Assembly (NCBI RefSeq): GCF_028769735.1
Contig: NC_088169.1
Coordinates: 43,801,229 to 43,865,228, forward strand
Length of the DNA stretch: 64,000 bases
Source of the DNA: Zonotrichia leucophrys gambelii
Taxonomy: Eukaryota; Chordata; Aves; Passeriformes; Passerellidae
Direction: 5' to 3'
The notes beneath the pieces were generated by a model that saw nothing but the letters and a program-made list of their open reading frames with translations, had not been told where the DNA came from and did not search any database. This document shows, one piece after another, positions 1 to 10,837 of this stretch (the first letter of the stretch is position 1; each line of letters begins with the position of its first letter). Both the position numbers and the translations under genes were made by a program.

Positions 1-1599
1 GATTTGTTTGTTTCTCTCTCTTTTTGTCTTACACTGTTATCTAACTGCCAGTGGTCTGAATGAGAGTTCTCCACAGATAAGTATTGCTAGAGCCAGATAA
101 CTTATTATCTTTAGCACTCTGCTTCTCTAAAACAGTGACAAATTCAGATGTTCAGATGTTTTCACTTTTTTAGATATTGCATGCTGATTACTGTGTGGTT
201 CAACACATTAGTTTGCCAAGTGCTTACTCATTTGAACATACTAATGAACTTGTAAAGAATACTAAATTGGTCTGTTTCGATGAACAAGCTGCTGAATAAG
301 CCTCCAACATACTGAGTACTATGTCAGTCATCTGCCTTGTGGGATGTTTTGTTCTCAGCCAATTAATTGACCATCTTTAGAAATGCCTAAATATATAAGT
401 AGTTATATTTAGTTATCTTTAAATTTTCAGTAAATAATATTAGATTTTTTGATAATTTCTATCAATCTAGTTCCATTTAATTAAGAACTTTATATGTGAT
501 ACTTTCCAGGAAGAAGAGGAGGGGAAGGGTGAGAGGGGGAATTAGGAGGAGAGATGAGTAGGAGGTGGGAAATGGAATAACAAAAAATTCCTCTTGATAC
601 ATTTTCTCACTCCTACTTCTGCCTAATAGAGTTTAGCTTTGAAAAAGTATACTTTGAAAAAATGCACAATGTTAACTGTGATTAATGCTCACCAGTAGGT
701 CTACCTAACTTTTCTGGGACTGAAAAAATTAAGAAATCTAGTGAAAAATTGATGTTGTTGATAAGTGTACCTGTGACTCAGAAGTGTGCTCTAACAGGTT
801 GACTTAAGATAATTGAGAAATTAATTTTACCCTCTGCTGTGTTCTAAGTAAAAAAGCTTCCAAAAGCTTGCTACCTGCTGTCTTTTAATATGGTAATTAT
901 GTCTGGGCAGGTTTTTTTCTGCTGTTAATCTATGCCTTGAAAAGCCTGATGGCTGTGTGTAAATATTAAATTTTCAAACTGGGAGTCTGATAATTTAACC
1001 ATTTCACCTGGGGAAAGACTGTGAAAGGTAGTACTTATTTCATCAGATAAGGATATTGTGTCTGTTTTCCATAACCAGATAGTAGCTAACTAAAGGCAAC
1101 TGCTTCCCCATCTTAGATTTGACCCTGAACTTCTCCGGCTTCCACGTGATTTTCTATTCCTCAAGGTTGTGGCACAAATGTTTTCAGAAGAAACAGGAGG
1201 ATGAACGCTGGTGGCAATAAACTGTCTCTCTTATGTTATGAAGAAACAGTATAATTTTTTCTGGGAAATATTTAAATGTATCTTGGTGTAGGGTCTTTAT
1301 TTTAGCCTGATAGCACAAAACTGTGACAAACTCACTGCTAACTTCCCACTGATTGGAAGCTCAAGGCATGCAGAACATAGCATGGGAGCTTCATGCTGGA
1401 TAGATATCTAGCCATCAAGTTCATAGAGACAGTTACTGTGAAGAATTTAGTTTTCTTTGTTTTCCAGCCAAACCCTGTAAGCTGTGGGCAATAAAAACAG
1501 TGGCGTGTATAATATTGTCAGAGTTTCAAGTATCCTTGGACTTTATATATGTTATAACCTTCATGCAGCTTAAAATCATTGTCATGATTTTGATTTTAT
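1..1599. other. AT-rich non-genic DNA
   Basis: No coding exon or known repeat is recognised. The only structured stretch is a purine-rich tract at about 508-579, containing short G runs (521-524, 527-529, 535-539). The last bases, 1600-1604, are the left target-site duplication of the LTR that follows. Confidence 0.6.
508..579 (+). repeat. purine-rich tract
   Basis: About 70 bases are almost entirely A and G, interrupted by a few T. Three G runs lie between 521 and 539. This is a low-complexity sequence with no periodic unit. Confidence 0.6.
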
Positions 1600-1604
1600 C
1601 AAAT
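1600..1604 (+). repeat. target-site duplication, left copy
   Basis: The 5 bases CAAAT directly before the LTR are repeated exactly after it at 2691-2695, as expected for retroviral integration. Confidence 0.8.
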
Positions 1605-2690
1605 TGTATTAGGTTTGTGTGGCCATGGGTTTGGTAGTGGGAGGGCCACAGGGGTGGCTCCTGTAAGAAGCTGCCAGAAACTTCCTCAGTGTCCAGCAGA
1701 GTCCCTGGTGGGAACCACCAGTCCCTGGTGGCTCCAAAGATGGACATGCCTCTGGCTGAGGCTGGGCCAATTAGAAATGGCAGTAATGCCTCTGTGATAT
1801 CAAAACAGAAAGTGAGGGGACAGTTCTATGTGCAGCCAGAGAAGCGCAGGGTGAGAACATGTGAGAAGAACAATTCTGCAGACACCAAGGTCAGTGCAGA
1901 TGAGGAGCAGGAGGTGCTCCAGGCACCAGGGCTGAGATTCCCCTGCAGTCTGTGGTGCAGCCAGCCCATGGTGAGGCAGCTGGATCCCTGCAGCCCATGG
2001 AGGTCCACAGGGATGCAGAGATCCAGCTGCAGCCTGTGGAGGTGCCTGTGCTGAGGCTGGTGGAAACCTGGAGGAGGCTGTGACCCCATGGAAGAGCTGT
2101 GAAGAGAGAGGTCCCTGATCCCAGGCTGGAGCAGCCTGTCCTTGGAGGACTACACGCACTGCCGCAGAAGAGTGACCCACACAGCAGCAATTTTGGGAGG
2201 ACTGTTGCCCATGGGATGGACCCATATTCTGCATGTTGCCCAGAGCTGCTGCTAGTGAGATGGAGCCACATCAGAGAAGTTCATGGAGAGGGGTCTCCTG
2301 TGGGAAGGAGTTTATGGTGCAGCCAGGGGTACGACTTCTCTCTCTGAGCAGTGGGAGAAGCCTCGGGTGATAAACTGACCATAGGCTCCATGCCCTGTCT
2401 CCCTGTGCCTCTGGAGTAGGAGGTAAAGCTGGGAAGGAGGAAGGGGTGGGGGTGAGGTGTTTTAGAAGGGCTTATTTTACCTCTCATTATTCTGTTCTCA
2501 TTTTTAAAGTAAGAAATTCCCTTTGTATCTCTAAGCTGAAGCTGTTTTGCCCATGTTGGTATTTGATGAGCAATCTCTCTCTGTCCATATCCCAACACAT
2601 TAACCCTTTTTTAAATTTTCTCCCCTCTGTCCAGCTGCAGAGGGGAGTCAGTGAGTGGCTTTTGTGAGTGCCTGGCATCAACTCATGACA
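1605..2690 (+). mobile_element. solo LTR of an avian endogenous retrovirus
   Basis: This 1086-bp unit starts with TG and ends with CA. It is flanked by a perfect 5-bp duplication CAAAT and has no internal retroviral sequence beside it, so it is a solo LTR left by recombination between two LTRs. The text matches, from memory, a common bird LTR family: a start resembling TGTTGGGTTTGTGTGG, a mid-part built of repeated CTGCAGCCCATGGAGG-type modules (around 1930-2050), and a 3' part with TCCAGCTG(C)AGAGGGGAG and CCTGGCATC just before the end. The usual AATAAA-type signal region near 2500 has decayed. It is clearly GC-richer than its surroundings. The overlapping open frames (up to 144 codons on the minus strand) are not genes. 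I did not assign a database family name; a 5-bp duplication fits an ERVL-type element. Confidence 0.87.
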
Positions 2691-2695
2691 CAAAT
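2691..2695 (+). repeat. target-site duplication, right copy
   Basis: CAAAT directly follows the terminal CA of the LTR and is identical to 1600-1604. Confidence 0.8.
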
Positions 2696-5600
2696 TTCTA
2701 GTGTTTAAAACTGCAAGAAAAAGTATTACTGCCTTAAGATCAGTAGAAAATGGAATTTGGACTCCGTTGCAACTGTTCTCCTTATCTAAATGAGGTGTAC
2801 CTATGAATGTCATATAGCAAACCATAAAACAGCTTTTGATCCAGAAATGGAAGTGGAGATCCTGCAATTCTGCACATGTTGCCTCTCTGGGAGCTTCCCA
2901 GGCTCTGCTCTACTGGCAGGACTGTGAATGGTGTAATCAGATATGCAGCGACTTCTCTTCATCAAGGACAATCAGTGGATTTTTCCTCAGGTTGTGAACC
3001 AAAGTAAAAACTAGCCTTTACTGGGTGCATCTGTGTTGACTTCAGCCCTGTAATTTCAGTATTCTTTGATCCCTTTTTAAACATTCCTTTAAATGTTAAG
3101 AAATATACAATGAGGCTATGCATTGTATTGCAAGAGCAAGTAGTGGTCCCAGTTGACAATAGCTCATTTGTATATTACAAGAAAGAGTGGGGAAAAACTG
3201 AACTAAAACCCACTTTTTGCCTAGATCCTTTATATCTTGAGATCCAATAAAGTCACCTAGAAAATCGTAGAAAACTGTTTCTCTGATTAAAAAAAAGAAA
3301 CAAAAATATATTCAGTACTTACCTACTCTTAAGAAGAGATTAGTAGTCCTGTTTACACAAGGATAATGTGCTGAAACAAATAAATGAAATGGAGTGGGTA
3401 GTCTTTCATTTAAATGCCACCGACATTTTCTTAAAGCTCCAAATAGTCTTTCTTCTCATCTTTAGAATGCCTTATAAAGAGTATAACTAAGTTCAGAAAT
3501 TTCAAATTGAATTGCCCTATAGGGATAATGATAACTTTCAAATCTCACAGAGTGGCCCTCTCCAAAAATCAGCTCTTTACATTACTGTGCCATTTTTATT
3601 TTATTGTGCCAACTCCTTTCTGACTTTTTCTTTGGAGACTCTGTAAAATGGTTATATTAGAAATGAATAAAATCAAACCCCAGAAACACAATTCCAAAGC
3701 CCTGAAAGCACTTGAATAATATGAAAAATGAATTATGAAGTAAAGATACAGTAAAGATAGTTATTGTTGGATGGAGTGTAATTCAGTGGAAGAGAAATAA
3801 AATTATATTTAAATGACGATTTACAAAAAGTTTCCTTTTATTTTACATGTGAGCTATAGTTCAGGATAAGAAATTATAGAGTTTTATAAGGTAAAAAAAA
3901 TTAATGAATAATTAAATATATTATAAATTTGTTTTGAATAATAGTTGAATGCTCTCTTTCTTGAGTTGCTTTAAAGACTTGTTATTTTATTTTTTTCTTT
4001 CAGGAATGCATAGTATAGGTCCACAGAGACTTCTTTGATCCTCTATTTGGGAAATGGTTGCCACATGGAATTTTGTTATTTCTTTGTTGTTCAAGTTGTA
4101 TTTTTGCAGCAATGTTTATTTGAAGAAATTCAAGTAGTAGCCAGGGGAGGTTGATTACATGACATAAAGTGCCTTCTTTGCTCTTACCTGCTTAAGATTA
4201 AAATCTTTGCTTCACACAATCTCCTTAAATATTTATTTATTTATTTATTTTCATATATTCCTGTCTTTTCACTGTAAAAGTAAGTTATGTGGGACAAAAG
4301 TCTTGTCTTGCACAGCCTCAGGGGCATTAAACTAGAGCGAATAGAAAAAAAGAGTGCTTTTTCACCATTGTCTTGTTGCTTATAAAGTAATTTACATGAG
4401 ACTAAAGGAGGCAGAAAATGCTACTCTTTTGTTATGAGTAATACAGAGAAATAAATAGGTGCAGCTGCAGTTGCTATTAATGGTAGGGAATTGTGCTTCT
4501 CCATAACCACTATTATATTGTGTAAACAGAGCTTGTATGTGAGTTGGTCAGTCATGTTATCTGAGTTAATCTGCTCTTGATTTATAGTTTGCAAGTAGTG
4601 CAGAATCAGCCTTAAGGCCTCAGCACAACATAGGATCATAAATTTGAAAGTGTGAGAAGTTTAACTACTTAATGAACAGAAGGTTTTTTTTTTTCTTGTA
4701 GGTAAGTATAATTTATTCAATGAAGTTGGTCACAAGAGAAAAATCAATATTTTTTAAAATAAATGCATGTATTATTGTACCTTAATTTTTGAAATTAAAG
4801 TATTTTGAAATGAATAATTAGTTTCTTTACTTTGTTTTTGTTAAAAATTAAGAGAAAAAACAAGTGATAGTCTGTTGACTTCTATACGTACACATTTGAG
4901 CTGTAATTTGTCCATGACTCCCTTGAAGAAGTCCTAGAGATCTTGTGGTAGTTCTCTGACAACATAAACTCAATGCTCTATAGGTCAAAATGCAGTGCAA
5001 TGTTAGGAAATGATAGATCTATTAAGAAAGGAAATTATTTTGCTATGGTGTGTCCACTGCATATAATGTATATATGTTGTTTTTTTATAGATACATATTT
5101 AAAACAATATATAATCATCCACATCTTGATTAAGGCATGCCGTAAAATCCACACTATTTAGGTATTACAAAGAAGGCCCACAATATAATTAGGGAAGATA
5201 AGAAACATAAGGCAGTGTGGGCCAAGATATGGAAGAGTTTCAAAGAGAAGGAGCTTTGTAGATAAACTCTCGTTAGTGAAAAGAAATTCAAGGTGTCACC
5301 CAATGAAACAACTACACAGTAGATTTTTAAATGGTGGAAAGTTTTTGTTTGTTTGTTGTTTTTGTTTGTTTTCTTTTTCCTCAACAGACACAGAACATTA
5401 AGTTGTAGGGCTCATCTGTGACAAGGCGTTCTGGAAATCAAAAGAGTGCATGAGTCCAAATAATAGTACTGAACAAAATCTTCTATCAAGCACTGTGTTC
5501 TGGAGCCAACATCTGAACCTGGAAATCTTGAACCAGAGGATTTCTACAAGGTGCCTGTGGAACCTTTTCATACACATGTCCTCTTAACATCTGCTACTGG

Positions 5601-5788
5601 CTAATGTGAAGATGGTAGAATAGGAGGATGCGATGACTGCTTCTCTACTGCTAAATGAAACATGGCAAGGGACCTTCCTCTGGTCTTAAGGCCAAGTATT
5701 ACATCTTGGCTGAAACCAAACTTCACTTGGCTATGGATCTCTTCTGGGCTTCATGCCATGCTTTTTTGTTCTTAGAAAATAGTTATAA
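2696..5788. other. non-genic DNA between two LTRs
   Basis: Mostly AT-rich with no recognised gene or element. A (TTTA)n run lies at 4230-4250. The block from about 5385 to 5788, directly before the next LTR, is slightly GC-richer; I compared it with the LTR families I know and could not place it. Confidence 0.55.
4230..4250 (+). repeat. (TTTA)n microsatellite
   Basis: About five uninterrupted copies of a tetranucleotide unit. Confidence 0.85.
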
Positions 5789-6169
5789 TGTTGTGGGAGT
5801 TTTCTTTTCTTGGGATTTTTTCTTCCTGAGAAGCTGAGAGGCTTCAGGAACAAAATGTAAACAATGGTTATCTGCTGCTGTGGAATGCAACAGGTGGATC
5901 TGTGTTTGGTTCATCTACTTGTTTGTAATTAATGGCCAATCACAGCAGAGCTGACTCGGACAGAGAGTCTGAGGAATCTGCCTTTGTTATCATTCTTGTC
6001 TTTCTATTCTTAGCTTAGCTAGCCTTCTGAGATGAAACTTTTCCTTCTATTCTTTTTAGTATAGTTTTAATGTAATGTATATCACAAAATAATAAATCAA
6101 GCCTTCTGAACATAGAGTCAACATTCTTGTCTCTTCCTTCAACATAAGATCCCTGTGACCACCGTGACA
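5789..6169 (+). mobile_element. avian ERV solo LTR, about 380 bp
   Basis: The sequence follows a common songbird LTR family that I associate with ERVK-type elements. Its landmarks are CTTCCTGAGAAGCTGAGAGG near the start, ACAAAATGTAAACAATGG, a run through GTGGAATGCAACAGGTGGAT, a CCAATCACAG box at about 5937, and a polyadenylation signal AATAAA at 6091-6096 followed by TCAAGCCTTCTGAA. It ends with ACCACCGTGACA. No gag, pol or env sequence lies beside it, so it is a solo LTR. The exact left edge is uncertain by a few bases (5789 to 5792). A clean 6-bp duplication is not resolved; only AATG is shared at 5787-5790 and 6169-6172. Confidence 0.8.
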
Positions 6170-9100
6170 ATGAAGGAAGTTCACTGGGTTGGTAAATTCA
6201 TACTAAAATTCTGAGAATATCTTTTACAAGGTCTGGGATGTGTCACAAGGACCAGCAGGGACAGTTCAAGCTCTGCAAGCCCTGTTGAGATACAGTGTGT
6301 GAAGAGAGCCAAGGCTGATGCAGTCTAATTCACATATTAGGAATGGCAGACGGCGTGCGGTACATCCTGAACTCTGCCTAGGCACTGCCCCGGGGAATGC
6401 TGCTTGGCACAGCTTAACCTGACCTCTGTAGCTGAGAGTTAAACAGTTCAGGTGATGGAAGCACCACTTCTCAAGCTTCTTGCCTTGGGTGTTTTTGTTT
6501 AGCAGTACTTCAGATGCACTGAGTGATGCCTTGCCTTCCCAGTGAGGTTATAACACAGCTTCTGTTCCAGTTTCTGGGAAAGGTAACTTGAAAATGTGAT
6601 GTGTTTACTTTTTATCCAAAGGGAAATCCTGGCATAAATTTTTATGGTGGGGTCAAACACGGTTGACTATTATATTATTCATAGAGACATGTTTATTCTT
6701 TGAAGCTGTTTCAAGTTAGGGTAAGCTCACCACAAAATTCTTTATCCCTAGATTTTTAAATTCCTGTAGGAATTTCCCCCAGCACCTTATTTGTTTCTTC
6801 TCTAGAATATATTGCTTTTATAAGTCTGCTGTCCCAAAAAAACCCTTGAAAAATGATTTAATATGCATTCTCCATTTTTTTGTGTCTTAGATATGTATCA
6901 TATACAGGCTGGACTACCATACAGTTTGCCTAAAATATCATATGAAACCAGAAATTTTATGTAACTTGTCAGTGACTTTCACTATGGTCTGTATTTCTAT
7001 TCTGATGCATTTTCAACAGTTATTTTATTCAGTGGAAGAGAGATTTCAGTCAACAGATACTGTTAATTTTTATGTAGAACAAGGATAAAGAACTGAGAAG
7101 TTTAGCAGAGTATGTAAGTGCAACTCTGGACAAAATGAATTATCTGATCTAGCAGAAAAAAACCTGGAATATATTTGAGGCAGTTAAAAACAAGGCCACA
7201 GTAAAGTAAGACTTCGGAGCTTTCCCAAAAATTAGTTGGAAAATAATTATTTGTATTTGATTGAGAACCTTAAAACACATTCTGGATGCTGGATGCAGCT
7301 GCAGGGACACCAGAGATGGGAATGAGTACATGAAGAAATGGACACTCTCCTCTCTAAAGCCAGCTGAGGCTCCTTGGCTTATGAAGAATACAGCCCTTTT
7401 CAAGCAAGATGTGCTGCTTGTGACAGTAGCAAGTCCTGTGCCTTAAAAGTCTTGAGAGTCAGAAGTTGCCCAGGAGCCAGAGAATTTCCACCCTGGCATT
7501 ACAAGAAAGGTGGACTGCAAAAGAAGCACAAGTTCCAGACTACAGAAACAACTCTGGGGGGCAAACCAGAATGCTGACCCCAATTTTCACTTGTGCCAGG
7601 CACCAACAGTGAACACACAAAAGATGAAGGAATCACTGGAACCTGCAGAAAGAAGAAAAACTAGAAAGAGACTTATTTACAAGGTTGAGAAATGATGGAT
7701 GTATACATTGAAATAAAACCCAACTCAGCAGCTGAAAAACAAACAAATAAACTCCTGATGTTAAAATTTAATCCAGGAGACTTCATATTTCATTTTGTTT
7801 TGAAAAGCTTAGCTCCAAGTGCAAGTGTTAGAGAGAAGAGCAGTACACAAAACAGTATCTCTGGCTTCTCAACAATGTGTACTCTCTGTGGCAGCTCCTT
7901 TGAAATCCCTCAGTTCGCCCCATGAAACGACAGGCGCATTGTTCTTGGAGCACATTCGTTGTCTGCAGGCTCCATCTCAGCTGTTCTTTGAATTCAGCAA
8001 GGCACTGAAGTGCTACTCCAGGCCTTTGCCTGGTGATTCAGGACTACAGCAGGTGTAATTAAGCTCAGGCATGCTGGTAGGAAACCCAGGACTGCTCACA
8101 CAGTACATGTGCACTGTAAATGAAGCTCCTGTTGTTATAAAAGAGTCTGTTTTCAGTATCCTGCCATTCCTATTGCAGCACAGGGCCGTTCTGCAGCAGG
8201 GAATCCTTTTAGGTAACAGCAATGAGAACTGACTGTGATGGGTCGCTTGACATGTGTTTCTGCAGGACCTGGGTAAAGGAGTTCAAACAGGAAGATTACA
8301 GGATTTTGAAGCCGTGAATACCTGACTTAACTCTTTGATGCTTGCAGTGAGGATTTTCTGGTACTTAAACAGCACCAAAATAATTAATGTTAACAGTGCA
8401 ATTGTTGTTATTACAAAAAAAAAATTGCAGAGATTATATATGAACTCCTGGACTGCATAAACTTGCTATGTCAGTGTGCATGGTGCATTGTCTGAAGAAC
8501 TTGCTTAGTACTGAGCTTTTGTCTGAGGAAAGCCCTAGTGGCATTTGTCTGTAGATGTGTGTTTGAATTGCAACTGCCCTAATTTAAATAAGCAACTGTT
8601 TCTGGTAAAGCTAAATCTGTCTTATATGCATACAGATATGACTGTGCAGTACACTAAAACTAAAATGTCCTTACATGCCTCTTTAAGAACATAGACTGTT
8701 GCAAATTTAATTTTCCTCATGAAGAGTCAATGGATGGATTTCACAATCCTCAAAGCAAAACTCCAACTCCAGAATTTTTAGAAGAGCTATAAAATTCCAC
8801 TTATACTGTGGATGCAACACCCACGAAACTGATCTTAGGGAGAGCAGAATATTTGCCTTCTTCAAAATCAGTTCTATAAGAACATATAATAACCTTGGTA
8901 TATTCAATTGCCTAATGGCCTCTTATTCATCTAGGTTCCAGTTCACCAGGATACTGAAGCAGATACATTGCTTCAAATGCTCAAATAGTCCCCATGAAAT
9001 GAAAGAAAGTTTATTTCCCCCCTGAAATTAACTACCTGTGAAAATTCCCTAATGAGTAGAATCTTAGAATATGAGCTGCTTTTGCAGAGGCTTTGTATAT

Positions 9101-10750
9101 AATTAACCTCTTTTATGCCACTGTGCAGCTTTAGAGTAATATTGAAATGCAGCATTAGAATCATGCAGCTTGAGAAGATAATTTGATTGCTATATGGGAT
9201 GTGCCCAAATCAGCAATAACTCTGACAGGTCCTCTTTTCTCAGAGCTGGACCAAAACTCATCTATCTTCTGCATACTCAAAGTCATGAACATAGTAGCAT
9301 TAAAAGTGAAATATTGTATGCAAAGAGGCATGTTTTCTGTGTAGTTAAAAATACTTTTAATGACTTTATGACTAGAGATTATATAGAATGCAACAATGTT
9401 AGGGTTTCTCTTAGATGAGGGTTGTTTTCCATTGTATTATTATTAAAAACAGTCCTACAGAACAGGCCACTGCTATTTGAGCAGTTTATTAGGCAGGAAT
9501 AAACCATCTGAAATAAAATAAACTTCTAAAGGCAATAGAAAATAAAAAGGAAGCAGTCAGCAAATGACACAAGACACTGCTTGCTATTCTATTCCCTTCA
9601 GAGAATCTGGAGAGAAAATGGGAATGTCTGGATGTCTCAGGCAATTTTAACCAACAAACCAATGAAACTATTACCTCAACATTAACATCAAATATGCTTT
9701 CTCATCCTTAAAAAGCCCCTTAAAAATAGAATACAACTCTTATATTTTGCAATCATAGGAACCGATATCATTCTTCCACTCACTCTAACATTGCTGTGAT
9801 CGAGTTTGAGTTCAAAATGACCACCAGAATCCCCAAATCACAAACTTTTTTCATTTGTTATCACCCCATCACTTTTGTGATTAAGGTAGTTTGCTGAAAT
9901 AGTGGCTGAAATGTTCTGAGTCTCACAATAGCAGGTAAATGGCAACCTTAATGTGCTGGTTGAAGAGGGGTAATGACAGTACAAATTGTGACCAGATTTG
10001 TAATCTTTCTGTACAGCTGTATCAGGAAATCAGCCAGTTTGGAGCAAAATTCCAGTCAGAGGCTCTTTGATGAAGCATGAAGACAGCTTTAGAGTGTACC
10101 TCAGTTTTGGAGATCGTACTGATTTATTAGTTTTTTTATTTCTTTAGGGTTTGTGATGAATTTGCTCATTGAATTTAGAATATTTTAACTAAAATTAAGA
10201 CTAGCACTATGGGCAAAAATCTCCCCAAAGCCAGCTTTTCCAATGGGTAGAGCAGTGAGCCATTAGAGCACTGTTTAATTTTCCACTGCTTCAGCTTCTG
10301 CTCTTTGCTGTGTGGAGACAACGGGCCCTCGGGAGCAGACAGCGTGGGTGCGGTTCATTTCTCAAATCCAGACTTCCACATGTGCTCTGATCACTCCGGG
10401 CTCCTTTCTAGGGTGCAGCTCATCTTATCCTAATTTGCAGGTCTGAAATAAATGGCAAGGACTCTGCTCTAGAATTGCCTATTTGTCTCCCTGGATCCTG
10501 CAGGGAGCAGCTCATGCCGTTGGCATCGCAGGTTAGGTGAGACAAACCCTGTCCTTTGTGTTGGTACAGCAGAGCATAACATACACAAGGGACAGTCCTC
10601 AGTGCAGGAGGAGGCTGCACTGCTGCAGTGCTGTTTATTAGATATTACTTCCTTTGAGATAGCTAGACATTGCTGTAGGCTGCATGTGTTTTACCCCCTT
10701 GCTGATTTGCTCTCTGTGTAAGCATTTGCACAGTAAAATAAAATAAAACA
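6170..10750. other. non-genic DNA
   Basis: No exon, RNA gene or recognisable transposon was found. Two patches have higher GC: about 7260-7640 and 10310-10640. Neither resembles a known protein or repeat. The longest open frames here are below 90 codons. Confidence 0.5.
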
Positions 10751-10837
10751 ACAGCAACAGCAGCAACAACAACAGTAATGATGATGATGATGATGATGAT
10801 GATAATAATAATAATAATAGTAATCATCATCATAATC
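10751..10837 (+). repeat. compound trinucleotide microsatellite
   Basis: An ACAGCAACAGCAGCAACAACAAC-like CAA/CAG part (10751-10774) is followed by (ATG)n at 10778-10803, (AAT)n at about 10802-10819, and a short ATC-repeat stretch at 10822-10837. The ATG block and the ATC block are complementary, so the repeat can fold back on itself. Confidence 0.9.

Noticed and set aside
1800..2271. Minus-strand frames up to 144 codons
   Set aside because: They lie inside the solo LTR and come from its GC-rich repeated modules.
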